DNA of 64,000 nucleotides from Methylacidiphilum infernorum V4 (GCF_000019665.1 NC_010794.1:868001-932000); one strand, 5' to 3'; positions 38,692-50,512 are shown, numbered from the stretch's first letter. The notes: generated by a model not told the origin, from the letters alone. Translations and numbers: made by a program.

Positions 38692-39624
38692 ATGCCGGAG
38701 TATTCCCTTGAGCAAGTAGTTCATGATTGGTCTCTAATTGGAGAGTATGGGAAAGATCTCGTTGATGTAGATGCTACACTGGGATCTGGCCAAGCCTTTT
38801 CTTGGCAAAGAATAGCCAAAGGCTCGTGGATAGGACAAGTGGGGGCGGATCCTTATGCCCTGATTCCCGGTGAAAAAAACCTTAATGTTTACAGTCCACG
38901 GGGATCTTTTTGTGCTTTTCAAGAGTATTTCCAAACGGAATTCGATCTTGAAAAAGTATTCCAAAGTTTTCCCCCAGGAGATTTAGTTTTGGAACGGGCT
39001 CGGTGTTCTTGTCCTCGATTAAGGATATTAAAGCAAGACCCCTGGGAAACCCTGGTCTGTTTTCTCTCTTCTTCTGCAAAGCCCATAGTTCAGATCCGTA
39101 AAATCTGTGGGCGGCTACGGGCTTTTTATGGAAAAGAAATCTATCCTCGATTTTTTTCTTTTCCTTCGGCTGAAGACATTATAGTCAAGGGTCCGGAGGG
39201 ATTAAAACAAGCAAGGCTTGGTTTCCGGGCAAATTTTATCTGGAAAGTATCGACAATCCTTTCAAAGTTAAAACCCAATTTATTGCTTGAACTTAAAGAT
39301 GCTCCTACAGGAGATATTAGGCAGATCCTTATGGAATTGCCTGGGGTGGGAAGAAAAATCGCCGATTGCGTCCTGCTTTTCGGATATGGTAGATTAGAGG
39401 TCTTCCCTATAGACAGGTGGATGGAAAGAGTGTTACGGACTTTCTATTCTCCCTTGTTAAAAAGAGCGCAACCCTCTCATAAAGAACTTCTTGAATTTTC
39501 CTCAACCTATTTTGGTCCCTTTGCCGGCTATGCCCAGCAATATCTTTTTTATTGGGCCAGAACGGCCTTCTGGAAAAAAGGGGGACTTTGGGAATACCAT
39601 GAAAGGGATGGGGCTAAAATATGA
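38692..39624 (+). CDS. ogg: OGG1-type 8-oxoguanine DNA glycosylase
   Basis: Removes 8-oxoguanine from DNA and can nick the strand. From ATG 38692 it has 310 aa. The N-terminal domain (TLGSGQAFSWQRI) resembles the eukaryotic OGG1 front domain. The helix-hairpin-helix ELPGVGRKIADCVLLFG carries the catalytic Lys in the GxGRKxADC pattern, and FPIDRWMERV the catalytic Asp. This is the OGG1 arrangement, not that of MutM. The frame is open to TTG 38662, but I prefer the ATG. It diverges from cbpA. Confidence 0.87.
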   Translation: MPEYSLEQVVHDWSLIGEYGKDLVDVDATLGSGQAFSWQRIAKGSWIGQVGADPYALIPGEKNLNVYSPRGSFCAFQEYFQTEFDLEKVFQSFPPGDLVLERARCSCPRLRILKQDPWETLVCFLSSSAKPIVQIRKICGRLRAFYGKEIYPRFFSFPSAEDIIVKGPEGLKQARLGFRANFIWKVSTILSKLKPNLLLELKDAPTGDIRQILMELPGVGRKIADCVLLFGYGRLEVFPIDRWMERVLRTFYSPLLKRAQPSHKELLEFSSTYFGPFAGYAQQYLFYWARTAFWKKGGLWEYHERDGAKI

Positions 39625-39689
39625 GTTTTGGTCCTTGAGCCTCAAGCTTTACAAAGGAACCGGCAGAAGAAAATGAAGCTTTGACTCCA

Positions 39690-41084
39690 TTAATTTTCTG
39701 CTTGGGATTTCATGGCTTTCATGAAATTGGTTCCCAGTGTCCATAAAGGACCCGGGAATTTTTTCAATTCAGCTAGAACCTCGTCTAAAGAAGAGATAAA
39801 ATAGTTGATTTCCTCATCTCCAATGATCAGGGGAGGTAAGCATTTGACTATATCTTGGTTGTTTGCCGCCACCTGGCTCAGTATCCTATGCTTGGCCATG
39901 AGGGCGGAAACGATCAACTGGGGGAAAAGCCCTTTATCCATGGCATGGATGGTCTTCCAAGCCATTTTCCCTGTTATGGATTTTGGTTCTCCAAATTCAA
40001 TGCCGATCATCAGTCCCTTGACCCGGACTTCTTTTATCCATTCGTATTTTTTTTGTAGGCCGATTAAAGCGGTTTCAATTTTTTCACCGCAGTTTTTGGC
40101 ATTTTCAACGAGCTTGTTTTCTTCAAGGATAGATAAGGTTGCTAGGCCACAGGCACAGGCGAGGTTGTTTCGACCAAAAGTCGATGAGTGCACGATGCAC
40201 CGGTCGAGCCGATTGAAGACCTTTTGATAGATTTCTCTTCGGGTGATAATGGCTCCGCAAGGGACGTAGCCCCCGCTCAGCGCTTTAGCCAATGTCACTA
40301 TATCGGGCTCAATATGCCAATGTTCGAATCCAAACCATTTGCCCGTTCTGCCAAGCCCTGTTTGAACTTCATCACAGATAAGCAAAGTGCCGAATTTTCT
40401 GCATAATTTTTGAGCTTCTATAAAATAATCATCTTGAGGAAAATGAACTCCCTTTCCTTGTACGGGCTCGAAAAGGAAAGCGGCTACATCCCCTTTTTTT
40501 AGCTCATGTTCTAGGCCGTTTAAATCGCCCATGGCAACATGCTCGCAACCGGGAAGAAAGGGACCAAAACCCTCGTGAAAATAGGGATTTGCAGAAACGG
40601 ACAGCGAACCCATGCTTAATCCATGAAAAGAATTATCCAAGGAAAGAATGCGGGGGCGCCTTGTGGCTGCCCTTGCAAATTTTATGGCTCCTTCAACGGC
40701 CTCGGTTCCACTATTGCAGATGAAGACGGCGTTAAGATGGGGCTGGCCGCAGTTCAAAAATCTTTTTACAAGGGCCTCCGCAAGGAGTCCGCTTAAAAGA
40801 GCTGAATCCATCTGCACCATATTGGGCAGATCCATATCGAGCACATCTTCGATGACTTTTTTAACCGACTGGTTATTTCTTCCAACGGCAAAGACCCCAA
40901 ACCCTCCAAGAAAGTCCAGGTACTTGTTTCCTTCTTTGTCATAAAGGTAAGCTCCTTTTGCCCTTGTATAGACTTTATCAAAACCTATGATTTTTTGAAC
41001 CTGCACAAGGGTTCTATTCACATATTGGTGGTGGAGAGAATAATTTTCTCCCATTCGTGATTCTATAAGTTTCTTTATATCCAT
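39690..41084 (-). CDS. Class III PLP-dependent aminotransferase
   Basis: 464 aa, of the ornithine/acetylornithine aminotransferase fold. NSGTEAVEGAIKFARAAT binds the phosphate, ICDEVQTGLGRTGKW holds the PLP Asp, and TLAKALSGGYVPCGA the PLP Lys. The long N-terminus (HHQYVNRTLVQVQKIIGFDKVYTRAKG) and the C-terminal length are like hopanoid-associated HpnO and related proteins, but no hopanoid genes are near, so I do not name it. Its own upstream region (41085-41171) is very AT-rich. Substrate remains open. Confidence 0.85.
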   Translation of the reverse strand: MDIKKLIESRMGENYSLHHQYVNRTLVQVQKIIGFDKVYTRAKGAYLYDKEGNKYLDFLGGFGVFAVGRNNQSVKKVIEDVLDMDLPNMVQMDSALLSGLLAEALVKRFLNCGQPHLNAVFICNSGTEAVEGAIKFARAATRRPRILSLDNSFHGLSMGSLSVSANPYFHEGFGPFLPGCEHVAMGDLNGLEHELKKGDVAAFLFEPVQGKGVHFPQDDYFIEAQKLCRKFGTLLICDEVQTGLGRTGKWFGFEHWHIEPDIVTLAKALSGGYVPCGAIITRREIYQKVFNRLDRCIVHSSTFGRNNLACACGLATLSILEENKLVENAKNCGEKIETALIGLQKKYEWIKEVRVKGLMIGIEFGEPKSITGKMAWKTIHAMDKGLFPQLIVSALMAKHRILSQVAANNQDIVKCLPPLIIGDEEINYFISSLDEVLAELKKFPGPLWTLGTNFMKAMKSQAEN

Positions 41085-41171
41085 TATCTTTATTCCCCTA
41101 TCATCGAATTATTATTTTTTATTATCTTAATTAGAAATTAAAAAATAGAGAGATTTTTTATATCCTGTTTC

Positions 41172-41831
41172 TTAAACGAAAAAAGAAGATTTCCCTTCTT
41201 TTTGACTATTGAAGTAAGGATTGGTTTCTTTTTCTTTTAAAATCGTGGTTGAGGGACCGTGTCCGGGATACACCAGGGTTTGATCGGGAAGGGAAAACAG
41301 GTAGTTTTTGATGCCTTCGACAAGAGAGGCGGTGCTGCCCCCGGGCAAATCTGTTCTACCAATAGAACCTGAGAATAGGATATCTCCACAGAATACGGCA
41401 TGCAAACGGGAGACGTAAAAAGCAACACTGCCGGGACTATGTCCGGGGATATGGAAGAGGATAAATTCTATTCCGCTGCATCCCCAATGGATGCTGCTTC
41501 CCGCAAGGACCGGCAGGGGGATAATTTCTTTTGGAGCGGGAATGACGATCTTCAAACCCATGTAAGCAACCCCTCCTGAATTATACAACAGGTTATAATC
41601 AGCGGGGTGAATGTAGACCGGACATTGAAAAGTTTTTTCTATGAGGTGGGCTTCCCATATGTGATCAAAATGCCCATGGGTAAGTAACAGGGCATCAACT
41701 TCGATTTTTCTTTGAACAAGAAAAGAGGTGATTCCTTGAGGAGCATCGATACAAACATAAGATTTTTTTCCGGCTATAAGATAAGCGTTAGTCTGGAGAT
41801 CTCCTCCAGTATAGATTATGGGTTCTCTCAT
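41172..41831 (-). CDS. Metallo-beta-lactamase-fold hydrolase (glyoxalase II-like)
   Basis: 219 aa. The zinc motif is LLTHGHFDHIW (HxHxDH), followed by HIPGHSPGSVAFYV and VFCGDILFSGSIGRTDLPGG with the bridging Asp, and VYPGHGPSTT. This matches small YcbL/GloB-type hydrolases. Typical substrates are glutathione or other thioesters, but the exact one cannot be told. Only 7 bases separate it from the GH1 gene upstream on the same strand. Confidence 0.88.
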   Translation of the reverse strand: MREPIIYTGGDLQTNAYLIAGKKSYVCIDAPQGITSFLVQRKIEVDALLLTHGHFDHIWEAHLIEKTFQCPVYIHPADYNLLYNSGGVAYMGLKIVIPAPKEIIPLPVLAGSSIHWGCSGIEFILFHIPGHSPGSVAFYVSRLHAVFCGDILFSGSIGRTDLPGGSTASLVEGIKNYLFSLPDQTLVYPGHGPSTTILKEKETNPYFNSQKEGKSSFFV

Positions 41832-41838
41832 AATGATT

Positions 41839-43431
41839 TTATCGGTGTGCCATGCTTATTTTGGCGTTGTTTATTTCTTCAGCATAGGTTTTTGCAGGAT
41901 TTTCACCAAAAACATCCACTTCGTTTCGATGAAGTCCATTTTTAAAATCTACAGAATAAAGTCCGAATCTTGGAGAGAAAGATCCCCATTCATAATTGTC
42001 AACCAGGGACCAATAAAGATAGCCAAAAAGGGGGGATCCTTCAGCCCGAAGTTTTTGTACTGTTCGAACATGAGCTCGAATATAATGACTCCTTAAAACG
42101 GAGTCTCTTCTTTTCTCCATTGTTCCCATGGGGGTATAGCGATAAGCTAGGCCATTCTCTGAAATCAAAAGAGCCAATCGATAATGAGCGAGTTGACGGG
42201 TAATGAAAACCAACCCTTCAGGCAACATCTTCCAATCCCACCATTTGCTTGTAAAAGCTTCCAAGAGCCATTCATGAAAGGCTTTGTTGCGTTTTGGCAG
42301 TTCGTCATTCCACCTGGGCCACCTCAGGGCGTGTTCGACAAAGGGATCATAGTAATCGAAAGCGATGAAGTCAAAAGGTCTTTGTTTTGAATGATAAATG
42401 ACCTCGAGCAATTCTTTCCAAGAGCTTTCAAAAGAGCAAGCATAGGCAAGAAAATGCTGGGCTTTTTTAAGGATAATTCCCAGGATTTTGCGAACGGTCG
42501 ATATGGATGAAAACCGACATTGATTAAAGGCCGTGTCTAACTGCCTTGCTCTATCCCAAAGATAAGAAAAAAGTTTTTGTTTTTTGATTCCGAAATGGGA
42601 AGCATGAAGAAGATCTAACCAAGCCAGATCCAACCAGTAAAGGTTACTCGCATAGTTGTTGAAACTGACATAGGGTTTTAATCCATAGGATTTATAGAGG
42701 GAATGAATGAGGAAGTAAGCTTTTGTGTGCGCTTCAAGGAGGTGGATAAGGCAAAGGGTTGCGGCATGGATTCCTCGGTTTGATCCGGAAGGAAAATAAC
42801 CGTAAAGATAGTGGCAGGTTGCGAGCATGTTGGGTTCGTTAACCGTCAAAAAGATTTGAGGAGGCTCGCATTGGAAATCTTTGGGTAAATGTTCAAGAAG
42901 AAATTTTAAACTGTAACCTACATATTGGATGTAATGATCTATAGTAGCGCGATGAAGCCAGGCATCGAGCCCTAGCCATGCAGGATGGGTAAAATGGTGG
43001 AGAGTGATGATCGGTTCCATGCCCAGAGCCCTACAAGAAGCAATAATCTTGCAGTATCTCATCAGCGCTTTCGTGTCGAAAGGGGGAGGACTGGGCAAGG
43101 GCTTCTCTGGATGTGGCAACGTGTAGGTTGGCTGTATTCGACTCCAACACAAACCAAGGCGGAATGCATTAAGACCAAGATTACTTGCTCTTTTTAGGTC
43201 TTCTTCTGCAAGATTCCAAAAATTGCAGCTTTTCCCCGATGGTTCGACCAACTGTTCTTTTTCAGCCCAAGCCCAGTTATTAAGAGGTTCTCCCTCCCCA
43301 TTCAGCCCTCCTTCATGTTGATACGGAGATGTGGCCACTCCCCATAAAAACTCATCGTGAGGGAGTTTCAAAATAGCTTGGTTTTCTTTATCTATAAGGT
43401 TAGGTTTCGAGTTTTTGAATCCCTTGCGCAT
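41839..43431 (-). CDS. Glycoside hydrolase family 1 (beta-glucosidase-like)
   Basis: 530 aa. The start region FLWGVATSPYQHEGG is the GH1 N-terminal signature. LTVNEPN holds the acid/base Glu, and LISENGLAYRY holds the nucleophile Glu. HHFTHPAWL and YLYWSLVDNYEWGSFSPRFGLYSVDF are also typical. There is no signal peptide, so it is cytoplasmic and acts on an imported or internal beta-glycoside. It is longer than most GH1 enzymes (about 450 aa), with a large insert near residues 240-340. Confidence 0.9.
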   Translation of the reverse strand: MRKGFKNSKPNLIDKENQAILKLPHDEFLWGVATSPYQHEGGLNGEGEPLNNWAWAEKEQLVEPSGKSCNFWNLAEEDLKRASNLGLNAFRLGLCWSRIQPTYTLPHPEKPLPSPPPFDTKALMRYCKIIASCRALGMEPIITLHHFTHPAWLGLDAWLHRATIDHYIQYVGYSLKFLLEHLPKDFQCEPPQIFLTVNEPNMLATCHYLYGYFPSGSNRGIHAATLCLIHLLEAHTKAYFLIHSLYKSYGLKPYVSFNNYASNLYWLDLAWLDLLHASHFGIKKQKLFSYLWDRARQLDTAFNQCRFSSISTVRKILGIILKKAQHFLAYACSFESSWKELLEVIYHSKQRPFDFIAFDYYDPFVEHALRWPRWNDELPKRNKAFHEWLLEAFTSKWWDWKMLPEGLVFITRQLAHYRLALLISENGLAYRYTPMGTMEKRRDSVLRSHYIRAHVRTVQKLRAEGSPLFGYLYWSLVDNYEWGSFSPRFGLYSVDFKNGLHRNEVDVFGENPAKTYAEEINNAKISMAHR

Positions 43432-43506
43432 TATAACCTCCGCTTATGGAAAATGCATGTTAGAGCCGTAAAAAGGGACAAAAAGGGTTGTAGATGGAAA
43501 AAAAGA

Positions 43507-44682
43507 TCATGTCCTTTCCTTCTGCTCAGGGTTTAAGCATACAGGCATGGGAGGATTGAGTTCATCATCCAACAGGATTTGAACGATTTTGTAAGCGGCA
43601 TCGGGTTTGCTGTGCTTAAAAGCATTTTTGCGCATTTGTTGTAAAATTTGAGGATGGGTAAGTAGATAATTTACCTTGTAAGCTAAAGTTGTAAATTCAT
43701 TACATTTTATGGCCACTCCTTTTTCCAGCAGAAAATCACTATTAAATTCTTCTTGGCCGGGAATAGGGGCGATAATGATCATGGGCAGCCCCATGGCCAT
43801 GGCTTCCGAAGCGGTAAGTCCTCCGGGTTTGCCTATCAAGATATCTGCAGCATCCATGAGTTTGTGTATTTCGGTGCTGAAGCCGTAAACTCGAATAGCA
43901 TGGTTGGAGAGTTTTGGAATTTGTTTGCGGATTTTTTCTTCCATTTGGACATTTTTCCCACAAACCACAACAATTTGAAGGGAGATTTTTAACGATTCAA
44001 GAGATTCAAGAATAATTTCTGCGGGACTCACCCCAAGAGCGCCCGCTGAAACTAATATAACCGGAACGTCGGGATCAAAACCCATGTTTTTTTTCATTTC
44101 CTTTTTGTTTTTCGACGGCTTGAAGAGGGGATCTATAGGTATGCCGCTGAATACAATTCTTTCTGCCGGAATGCCTAGATTGACAAGATGGATTCGGCTT
44201 TCTTCATTGGCAACAAAATACCTATGAAATACTCGGCAGAGCCACATAGCATGGCAATGGAAATCGGTTACAACAATGGATAACCGGCAATCTATTTTCT
44301 TTTGAGAAATTAAATAAGAAATAATCTCAGCGGGAAGAAAGTGAGTACAAACGGTGACCTGGGGACGGTAGGCGGAAATAAAGTCTATAAGGGGTTGAGT
44401 ATTGAGCCGGTCGAGCATAAGTCTCATTTTGTCCGTTTTCCAGGGCTCGTCCGTCGTCCGATACCACCAGCCGAGAAAAGATGGAGCGGTATCTACAAGC
44501 TGGATATAAAGCTTAGAGTAAAAATCTCTGAATATCTTGTTTGTAAATTTCAGGGCATCGACGCATTCAACCTGTCCTACTCGACTATCTTCCAGAAAGA
44601 CTTTCTCCAACGCTTCAGCCGCACGAATATGTCCGGTGCCAGCACTGGTCGAAAGAATCAATACCCTTATTTTCTCCGGCAT
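43507..44682 (-). CDS. MGDG synthase/UgtP-like glycosyltransferase
   Basis: 391 aa of the GT28 group. The N-terminus VLILSTSAGTGHIRAAEAL is the lipid-acceptor signature of MGDG synthase and UgtP. VVTDFHCHAMW, VSAGALGVSP and the donor-binding GKPGGLTASEAMAMGLPMII complete the match. Members add a sugar from a UDP donor to diacylglycerol or a similar lipid at the inner face of the membrane. It follows lptA by 33 bases with AGGGAAAG before ATG, so it may belong to the LPS/envelope operon. Confidence 0.87.
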   Translation of the reverse strand: MPEKIRVLILSTSAGTGHIRAAEALEKVFLEDSRVGQVECVDALKFTNKIFRDFYSKLYIQLVDTAPSFLGWWYRTTDEPWKTDKMRLMLDRLNTQPLIDFISAYRPQVTVCTHFLPAEIISYLISQKKIDCRLSIVVTDFHCHAMWLCRVFHRYFVANEESRIHLVNLGIPAERIVFSGIPIDPLFKPSKNKKEMKKNMGFDPDVPVILVSAGALGVSPAEIILESLESLKISLQIVVVCGKNVQMEEKIRKQIPKLSNHAIRVYGFSTEIHKLMDAADILIGKPGGLTASEAMAMGLPMIIIAPIPGQEEFNSDFLLEKGVAIKCNEFTTLAYKVNYLLTHPQILQQMRKNAFKHSKPDAAYKIVQILLDDELNPPMPVCLNPEQKERT

Positions 44683-44715
44683 TTTTACTTTCCCTCGAAA
44701 AAATTGACATTGCTC

Positions 44716-45234
44716 TTATTTTTTCTGTTGTTGGTCTTGGGGAGCTTGACTGGTTCTCAATAGAATAACACGGCTATGGCCGTCGACGAACATTTGGTTT
44801 GAGTTGCGAAAAATAGTAATCACATTTCCGGTTACGTGATCTTTGTTTTCTTCGATAACCTCGGGATTTCCCGTTAATATCAATTTATCTTCAGCAACAA
44901 TATATTCCATTTGGGCAGCTTTCGCCGTTCTTTTTTCTTGGACAAGCAGAGCTTCTCCTTTGGCAATGAGCCTCTTTATTTCTGAACCACTTTCATCAAA
45001 AAAAACGGTCATTTCGTTAGATCTCATTTTAAAATTGTTGGCAATGGTTATGACGTTTCCACTAAAGAATCCTTGGTGGATATTTTGATCCAGTTTGAAG
45101 GTATTAGAAGTGACCACGGTAGCATCTGGATTCGTGAGAAGTTCGGGGGGATTTTCTTCCGGAAATTGACCGAATAAATTGAATCCGAAAAGAAGGTAAT
45201 AGGAAATTAAAAATTTTCTTATGACCCTTTTCAT
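44716..45234 (-). CDS. lptA: LptA/OstA-like periplasmic LPS transport protein
   Basis: A 172-residue protein from ATG 45234, with a signal peptide (FLISYYLLFGFNLFGQ) and one OstA domain: FSGNVITIANNFKMRSNEMTVFF, AKGEALLVQEKRTAKAAQMEYIVAEDKLILTGNPEV and VTGNVITIFRNSNQMFVDGHS. These alternating strands form the LptA bridge across the periplasm. The ATG at 45234 is one base after the stop of the LptC-like gene; ATG 45252 is an alternative. Confidence 0.85.
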   Translation of the reverse strand: MKRVIRKFLISYYLLFGFNLFGQFPEENPPELLTNPDATVVTSNTFKLDQNIHQGFFSGNVITIANNFKMRSNEMTVFFDESGSEIKRLIAKGEALLVQEKRTAKAAQMEYIVAEDKLILTGNPEVIEENKDHVTGNVITIFRNSNQMFVDGHSRVILLRTSQAPQDQQQKK

Positions 45235-45235
45235 T

Positions 45236-45775
45236 TTAATGTTGGGTTTCAATGTTGTTGCGCAGGAGAGGAAGTTCCCCTGTGCGGAGAGAAGGAGTAG
45301 AGGGATGAGGGCTTTGCCGCCTCTCTTTATGGGGGGATGATTTCCCCAAGGGAAGGCTGTAAAGGACCATGCGCACGTTTTCTCGAAAAATTCCTTTCCT
45401 GTTGTCTATTTCCCAGTCCATGATCTTCGAGGTAAGCTTTAAGTCTTTTCTTTCGATTTCCGCTCCATTTTTGGTAGAAAGCCTGTTGTCTAGTTTCCAG
45501 AGATCGCACCGAGGAGAGAGAATGGTGGTAGTCGGTTGGTCGTTGTCAAAGAGCTCGATTTTCATCTTTCTGATTTCAATTCTATTTACACTGACTGCAA
45601 CCGCTTCTTCACCCTGTATGGTTGCCTGTAACTTTCCATTGGCATTTCTTTGAGGTAAAACGAAATTTTTCACTACCGCTCCTAACGGCAAGGAAGGAGA
45701 GTCGGCATAAACGCTAAAAGTGAAGAGTAAAGGGAAAATAAAGCAGTACAATAAAAGGCTAGGAAGTAGCTTCAT
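45236..45775 (-). CDS. lptC: LptC-like LPS export protein
   Basis: 179 aa with an N-terminal signal or anchor (LLYCFIFPLLFTFSVYA) and a beta-rich domain (KLQATIQGEEAVAVSVNRIEIRKMKIELFD, then LSTKNGAEIERKDLKLTSKIMDWEIDNRKGIFRENVRM). The pattern and place before lptA fit LptC, which takes LPS from LptFG to LptA. The match is by pattern, so confidence is moderate. It overlaps the end of kdsA by 17 bases. Its tail after residue 145 is basic and Pro/Ser-rich. Confidence 0.65.
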   Translation of the reverse strand: MKLLPSLLLYCFIFPLLFTFSVYADSPSLPLGAVVKNFVLPQRNANGKLQATIQGEEAVAVSVNRIEIRKMKIELFDNDQPTTTILSPRCDLWKLDNRLSTKNGAEIERKDLKLTSKIMDWEIDNRKGIFRENVRMVLYSLPLGKSSPHKERRQSPHPSTPSLRTGELPLLRNNIETQH

Positions 45776-46544
45776 GTATTTTTAAAAGGCATTCCAGCAT
45801 GGGATCGACTTTATCCAAGGGGATCATTGTTGAAGAATCTGAAAGGGCGTTTTCAGGGCAAGGATGAGTTTCAAAAAAAAGCCCGTCTATTCCTACCGCA
45901 ACGGCGGCTCGGGCCAAGGGAAAGGCAAGAGAACTGTCTCCTCCCGTCACTCTTCCCAGTGCTGAGGGTCTCTGAACCGAATGGGTAGCGTCAAAGATTA
46001 CCTTATGTTGTCGAGACCGCATGAGGTAAATCGCCCTCATATCGACAATCAGGTCGTGATATCCAAAACAACTTCCCCGCTCGGTAAAAAAATAATGATG
46101 GCATCCAACCCGCTTGAGCTTTTCAGCGATCAAGTCCACGTCTTCAGGGGCCAAAAATTGTCCTTTTTTGACATTTACAGCCTTGCCGCTTTCTCCGCAA
46201 GCAAGAATAAGGTCTGTCTGTCGGCATAAAAAAGCAGGGATTTGAACAAGGTCAACGACTTGCGCTACGGGTTTTACCTGGTCTGCCGAGTGCACATCAG
46301 TGGTTAAAGCACACCCTGTTTTTTCTTTTATCTTGGTCAATATTCTCAAGCCTTCTTTCAGTCCTGGACCGCGAAAAGAATCGATTGAACTGCGGTTTGC
46401 CTTATCGAAAGAGGATTTGAAATAAAAAGGGATCTGGTGCTTGCTCGTAATTTTTTTAAGTTCTAAAGCAATATCAATGACCAGCTCTAGCGATTCGATT
46501 ACACAGGGACCGGCGATGAGAAAAAAGGGCTTTTTAATGTTCAT
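45759..46544 (-). CDS. kdsA: 3-deoxy-8-phosphooctulonate synthase
   Basis: Condenses arabinose 5-phosphate and PEP to KDO 8-phosphate. The sequence FLIAGPCVIES, FKSSFDKANRSSIDSFRGPG, LTTDVHSADQ, IPAFLCRQTDL and DATHSVQRP are KdsA hallmarks. The length of 261 aa is slightly short of the usual 275-285. It sits between pyrG and the lptC-like gene in the LPS operon. Confidence 0.96.
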   Translation of the reverse strand: MNIKKPFFLIAGPCVIESLELVIDIALELKKITSKHQIPFYFKSSFDKANRSSIDSFRGPGLKEGLRILTKIKEKTGCALTTDVHSADQVKPVAQVVDLVQIPAFLCRQTDLILACGESGKAVNVKKGQFLAPEDVDLIAEKLKRVGCHHYFFTERGSCFGYHDLIVDMRAIYLMRSRQHKVIFDATHSVQRPSALGRVTGGDSSLAFPLARAAVAVGIDGLFFETHPCPENALSDSSTMIPLDKVDPMLECLLKIHEATS

Positions 46545-46565
46545 AAAAATTTTTCCATGCGGCCG

Positions 46566-48904
<2,339 letters not shown>

Positions 48905-48961
48905 GGATAATTAATATCAAATTGATCGGGTTCGTCTATGCTAAAAAAAGCCTTCAAGAGC

Positions 48962-49501
48962 TTATCGGTTTAAGGGGGCAAGGATCGTTTCTATCGCTTC
49001 GAACAAGGAACCGGCTATGAAAGTAGCCAGTCTTCTTGAAATGAAAGCATCAAGGTCTTTCCTTCCCCAATCGATGAAAATAGTTTTACATCCCCCGTTT
49101 CTTCCACACAACACATCGGCCAGCCTGTCCCCGATAAAAAAAGATTTTTTAAGGTCGAGGTTATATTCTTGTGCGGCAGTCCATAGCATTGTCGGTTGAG
49201 GTTTCCTATCCCAATTGATTTCTTGGGAAGGCCCTTCAAAAGAGAGATAGATTTTTTCAAAAAAAGTTCTTCCCAGCTTTTCAAGCAGAATTCTATTGAC
49301 TTTTGCAACATCTGTAGGGGTCAAGAGCCCTCGAGCTACCCCAGATTGGTTGGAAACAATGAAAAGAAGAAAGCCCGCCTTTTTTAGCCTGGACATGTAT
49401 TCTTTTGTTCCCGGGGGGACTTCAATGAGTTCTTCATTTTTTAAATAGGGAATATTTTTGATGAGCGTGTCATCTCGGTCAAAGAAAACTGCCCTATACA
49501 T
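48962..49501 (-). CDS. gmhB: HAD-family heptose-bisphosphate phosphatase (GmhB-like)
   Basis: 179 aa. FFDRDDTLIKN has the two catalytic Asp (DxD), LLFIVSNQSGVARGLLT the Ser/Thr motif II, and FFIGDRLADVLCGRNGG the final acidic motif. The usual start in GmhB is LDRDGTL; here it is FFDRDDTL. It lies 3 bases after the heptose kinase gene, so D-glycero-D-manno-heptose 1,7-bisphosphate is the likely substrate. The zinc-binding Cys cluster typical of GmhB is not evident. Confidence 0.8.
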   Translation of the reverse strand: MYRAVFFDRDDTLIKNIPYLKNEELIEVPPGTKEYMSRLKKAGFLLFIVSNQSGVARGLLTPTDVAKVNRILLEKLGRTFFEKIYLSFEGPSQEINWDRKPQPTMLWTAAQEYNLDLKKSFFIGDRLADVLCGRNGGCKTIFIDWGRKDLDAFISRRLATFIAGSLFEAIETILAPLNR

Positions 49502-49504
49502 AGA

Positions 49505-50512
49505 TTAAGAAAACCATGGATCGCAATAGGATAAAAGGCTTCTTTTAAGTTCTAAAGGGCTACATGTTGCCGTTCCTAGCTTACCGACAACAATGCCTGC
49601 ACCGTGATTGGCAATCAGTGCTGCCTCATATCCGGAGAAACCGCAAGATAGGGCTAAAGAAAAGAGGCTTATGGCTGTGTCTCCAGCACCGGAAACGTCG
49701 AAAACTTCCCTACAGACCGAAGAGATCTTTTTGGTTTTCCCATCTCTTTCGAGCAGAAGCATGCCTTCTTCTCCCAAGGTGACAAGAATATAAGTGCAAT
49801 CCCATTTATCTCGCAACACCATGGCTGCTTCGGTAACCTTTTGCAGATCCTCTTCATGAATATCAGGAAAACCGGCCAGTGCTATGGCTTCTTTTTTATT
49901 GGGTTTAACCAGGGTGACTCCTTTCCAATCGAGCCGATTGTTTGAATGAGGATCGACAGCTACAATTTTACCTTGAGCACGCTTAAGAATAAAGTCGATT
50001 AAGGCTTGATCGAGCAATCCCTTGGCATAATCTTCAATGATTATTAGGTCCTTGGAAGCAATTTCTTTTTCAAGATAAAAAAGAACCTCTTTTTTTATGC
50101 CCTCAGGGATAGGTTCTTTGGTTTCTCTATCCACCCTGACAACCTGTTGTTGCCTGCCAAAGATCCGAGTTTTTTGGGTTGTTGGCCTGTTGGGCACGGT
50201 AAGAATGCCTTGGGTGTTGCATCCAAACTTTTCAAGAATTTCCGACAATTTTCTTCCCGCTTCATCTTTGCCGATAACCCCTAAAATGGATACCTCTTTT
50301 GTAAACTCAAGCAAATTCCTAGCCACATTAGCTGCTCCACCGGGAAAATAGGAATATTTTTGCACTTCGACAACGGGAACGGGAGCTTCAGGGGAAAGCC
50401 TGGTGACTTTTCCCCAGAGGAACTCGTCCAGCATAAGATCGCCTATCACCAATACTTTGAGGTTTTTAAATCGCTCTAAAAAGTGATCTATGTATTCAGA
50501 GGAAAAGATCAT
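49505..50512 (-). CDS. hldA: D-glycero-beta-D-manno-heptose-7-phosphate kinase (HldA / HldE kinase domain)
   Basis: A PfkB-family kinase of 335 aa from ATG 50512. VLVIGDLMLDEFLWGKVTRLSPEAPVPVVEV, PGGAANVARNL, and the catalytic DVSGAGDTAISLFSLAL match the kinase half of HldE. The adenylyltransferase half is absent, so that activity must be encoded elsewhere. The frame goes on to 50554 but without family similarity. It begins the LPS operon that runs to 43507. Confidence 0.92.
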   Translation of the reverse strand: MIFSSEYIDHFLERFKNLKVLVIGDLMLDEFLWGKVTRLSPEAPVPVVEVQKYSYFPGGAANVARNLLEFTKEVSILGVIGKDEAGRKLSEILEKFGCNTQGILTVPNRPTTQKTRIFGRQQQVVRVDRETKEPIPEGIKKEVLFYLEKEIASKDLIIIEDYAKGLLDQALIDFILKRAQGKIVAVDPHSNNRLDWKGVTLVKPNKKEAIALAGFPDIHEEDLQKVTEAAMVLRDKWDCTYILVTLGEEGMLLLERDGKTKKISSVCREVFDVSGAGDTAISLFSLALSCGFSGYEAALIANHGAGIVVGKLGTATCSPLELKRSLLSYCDPWFS

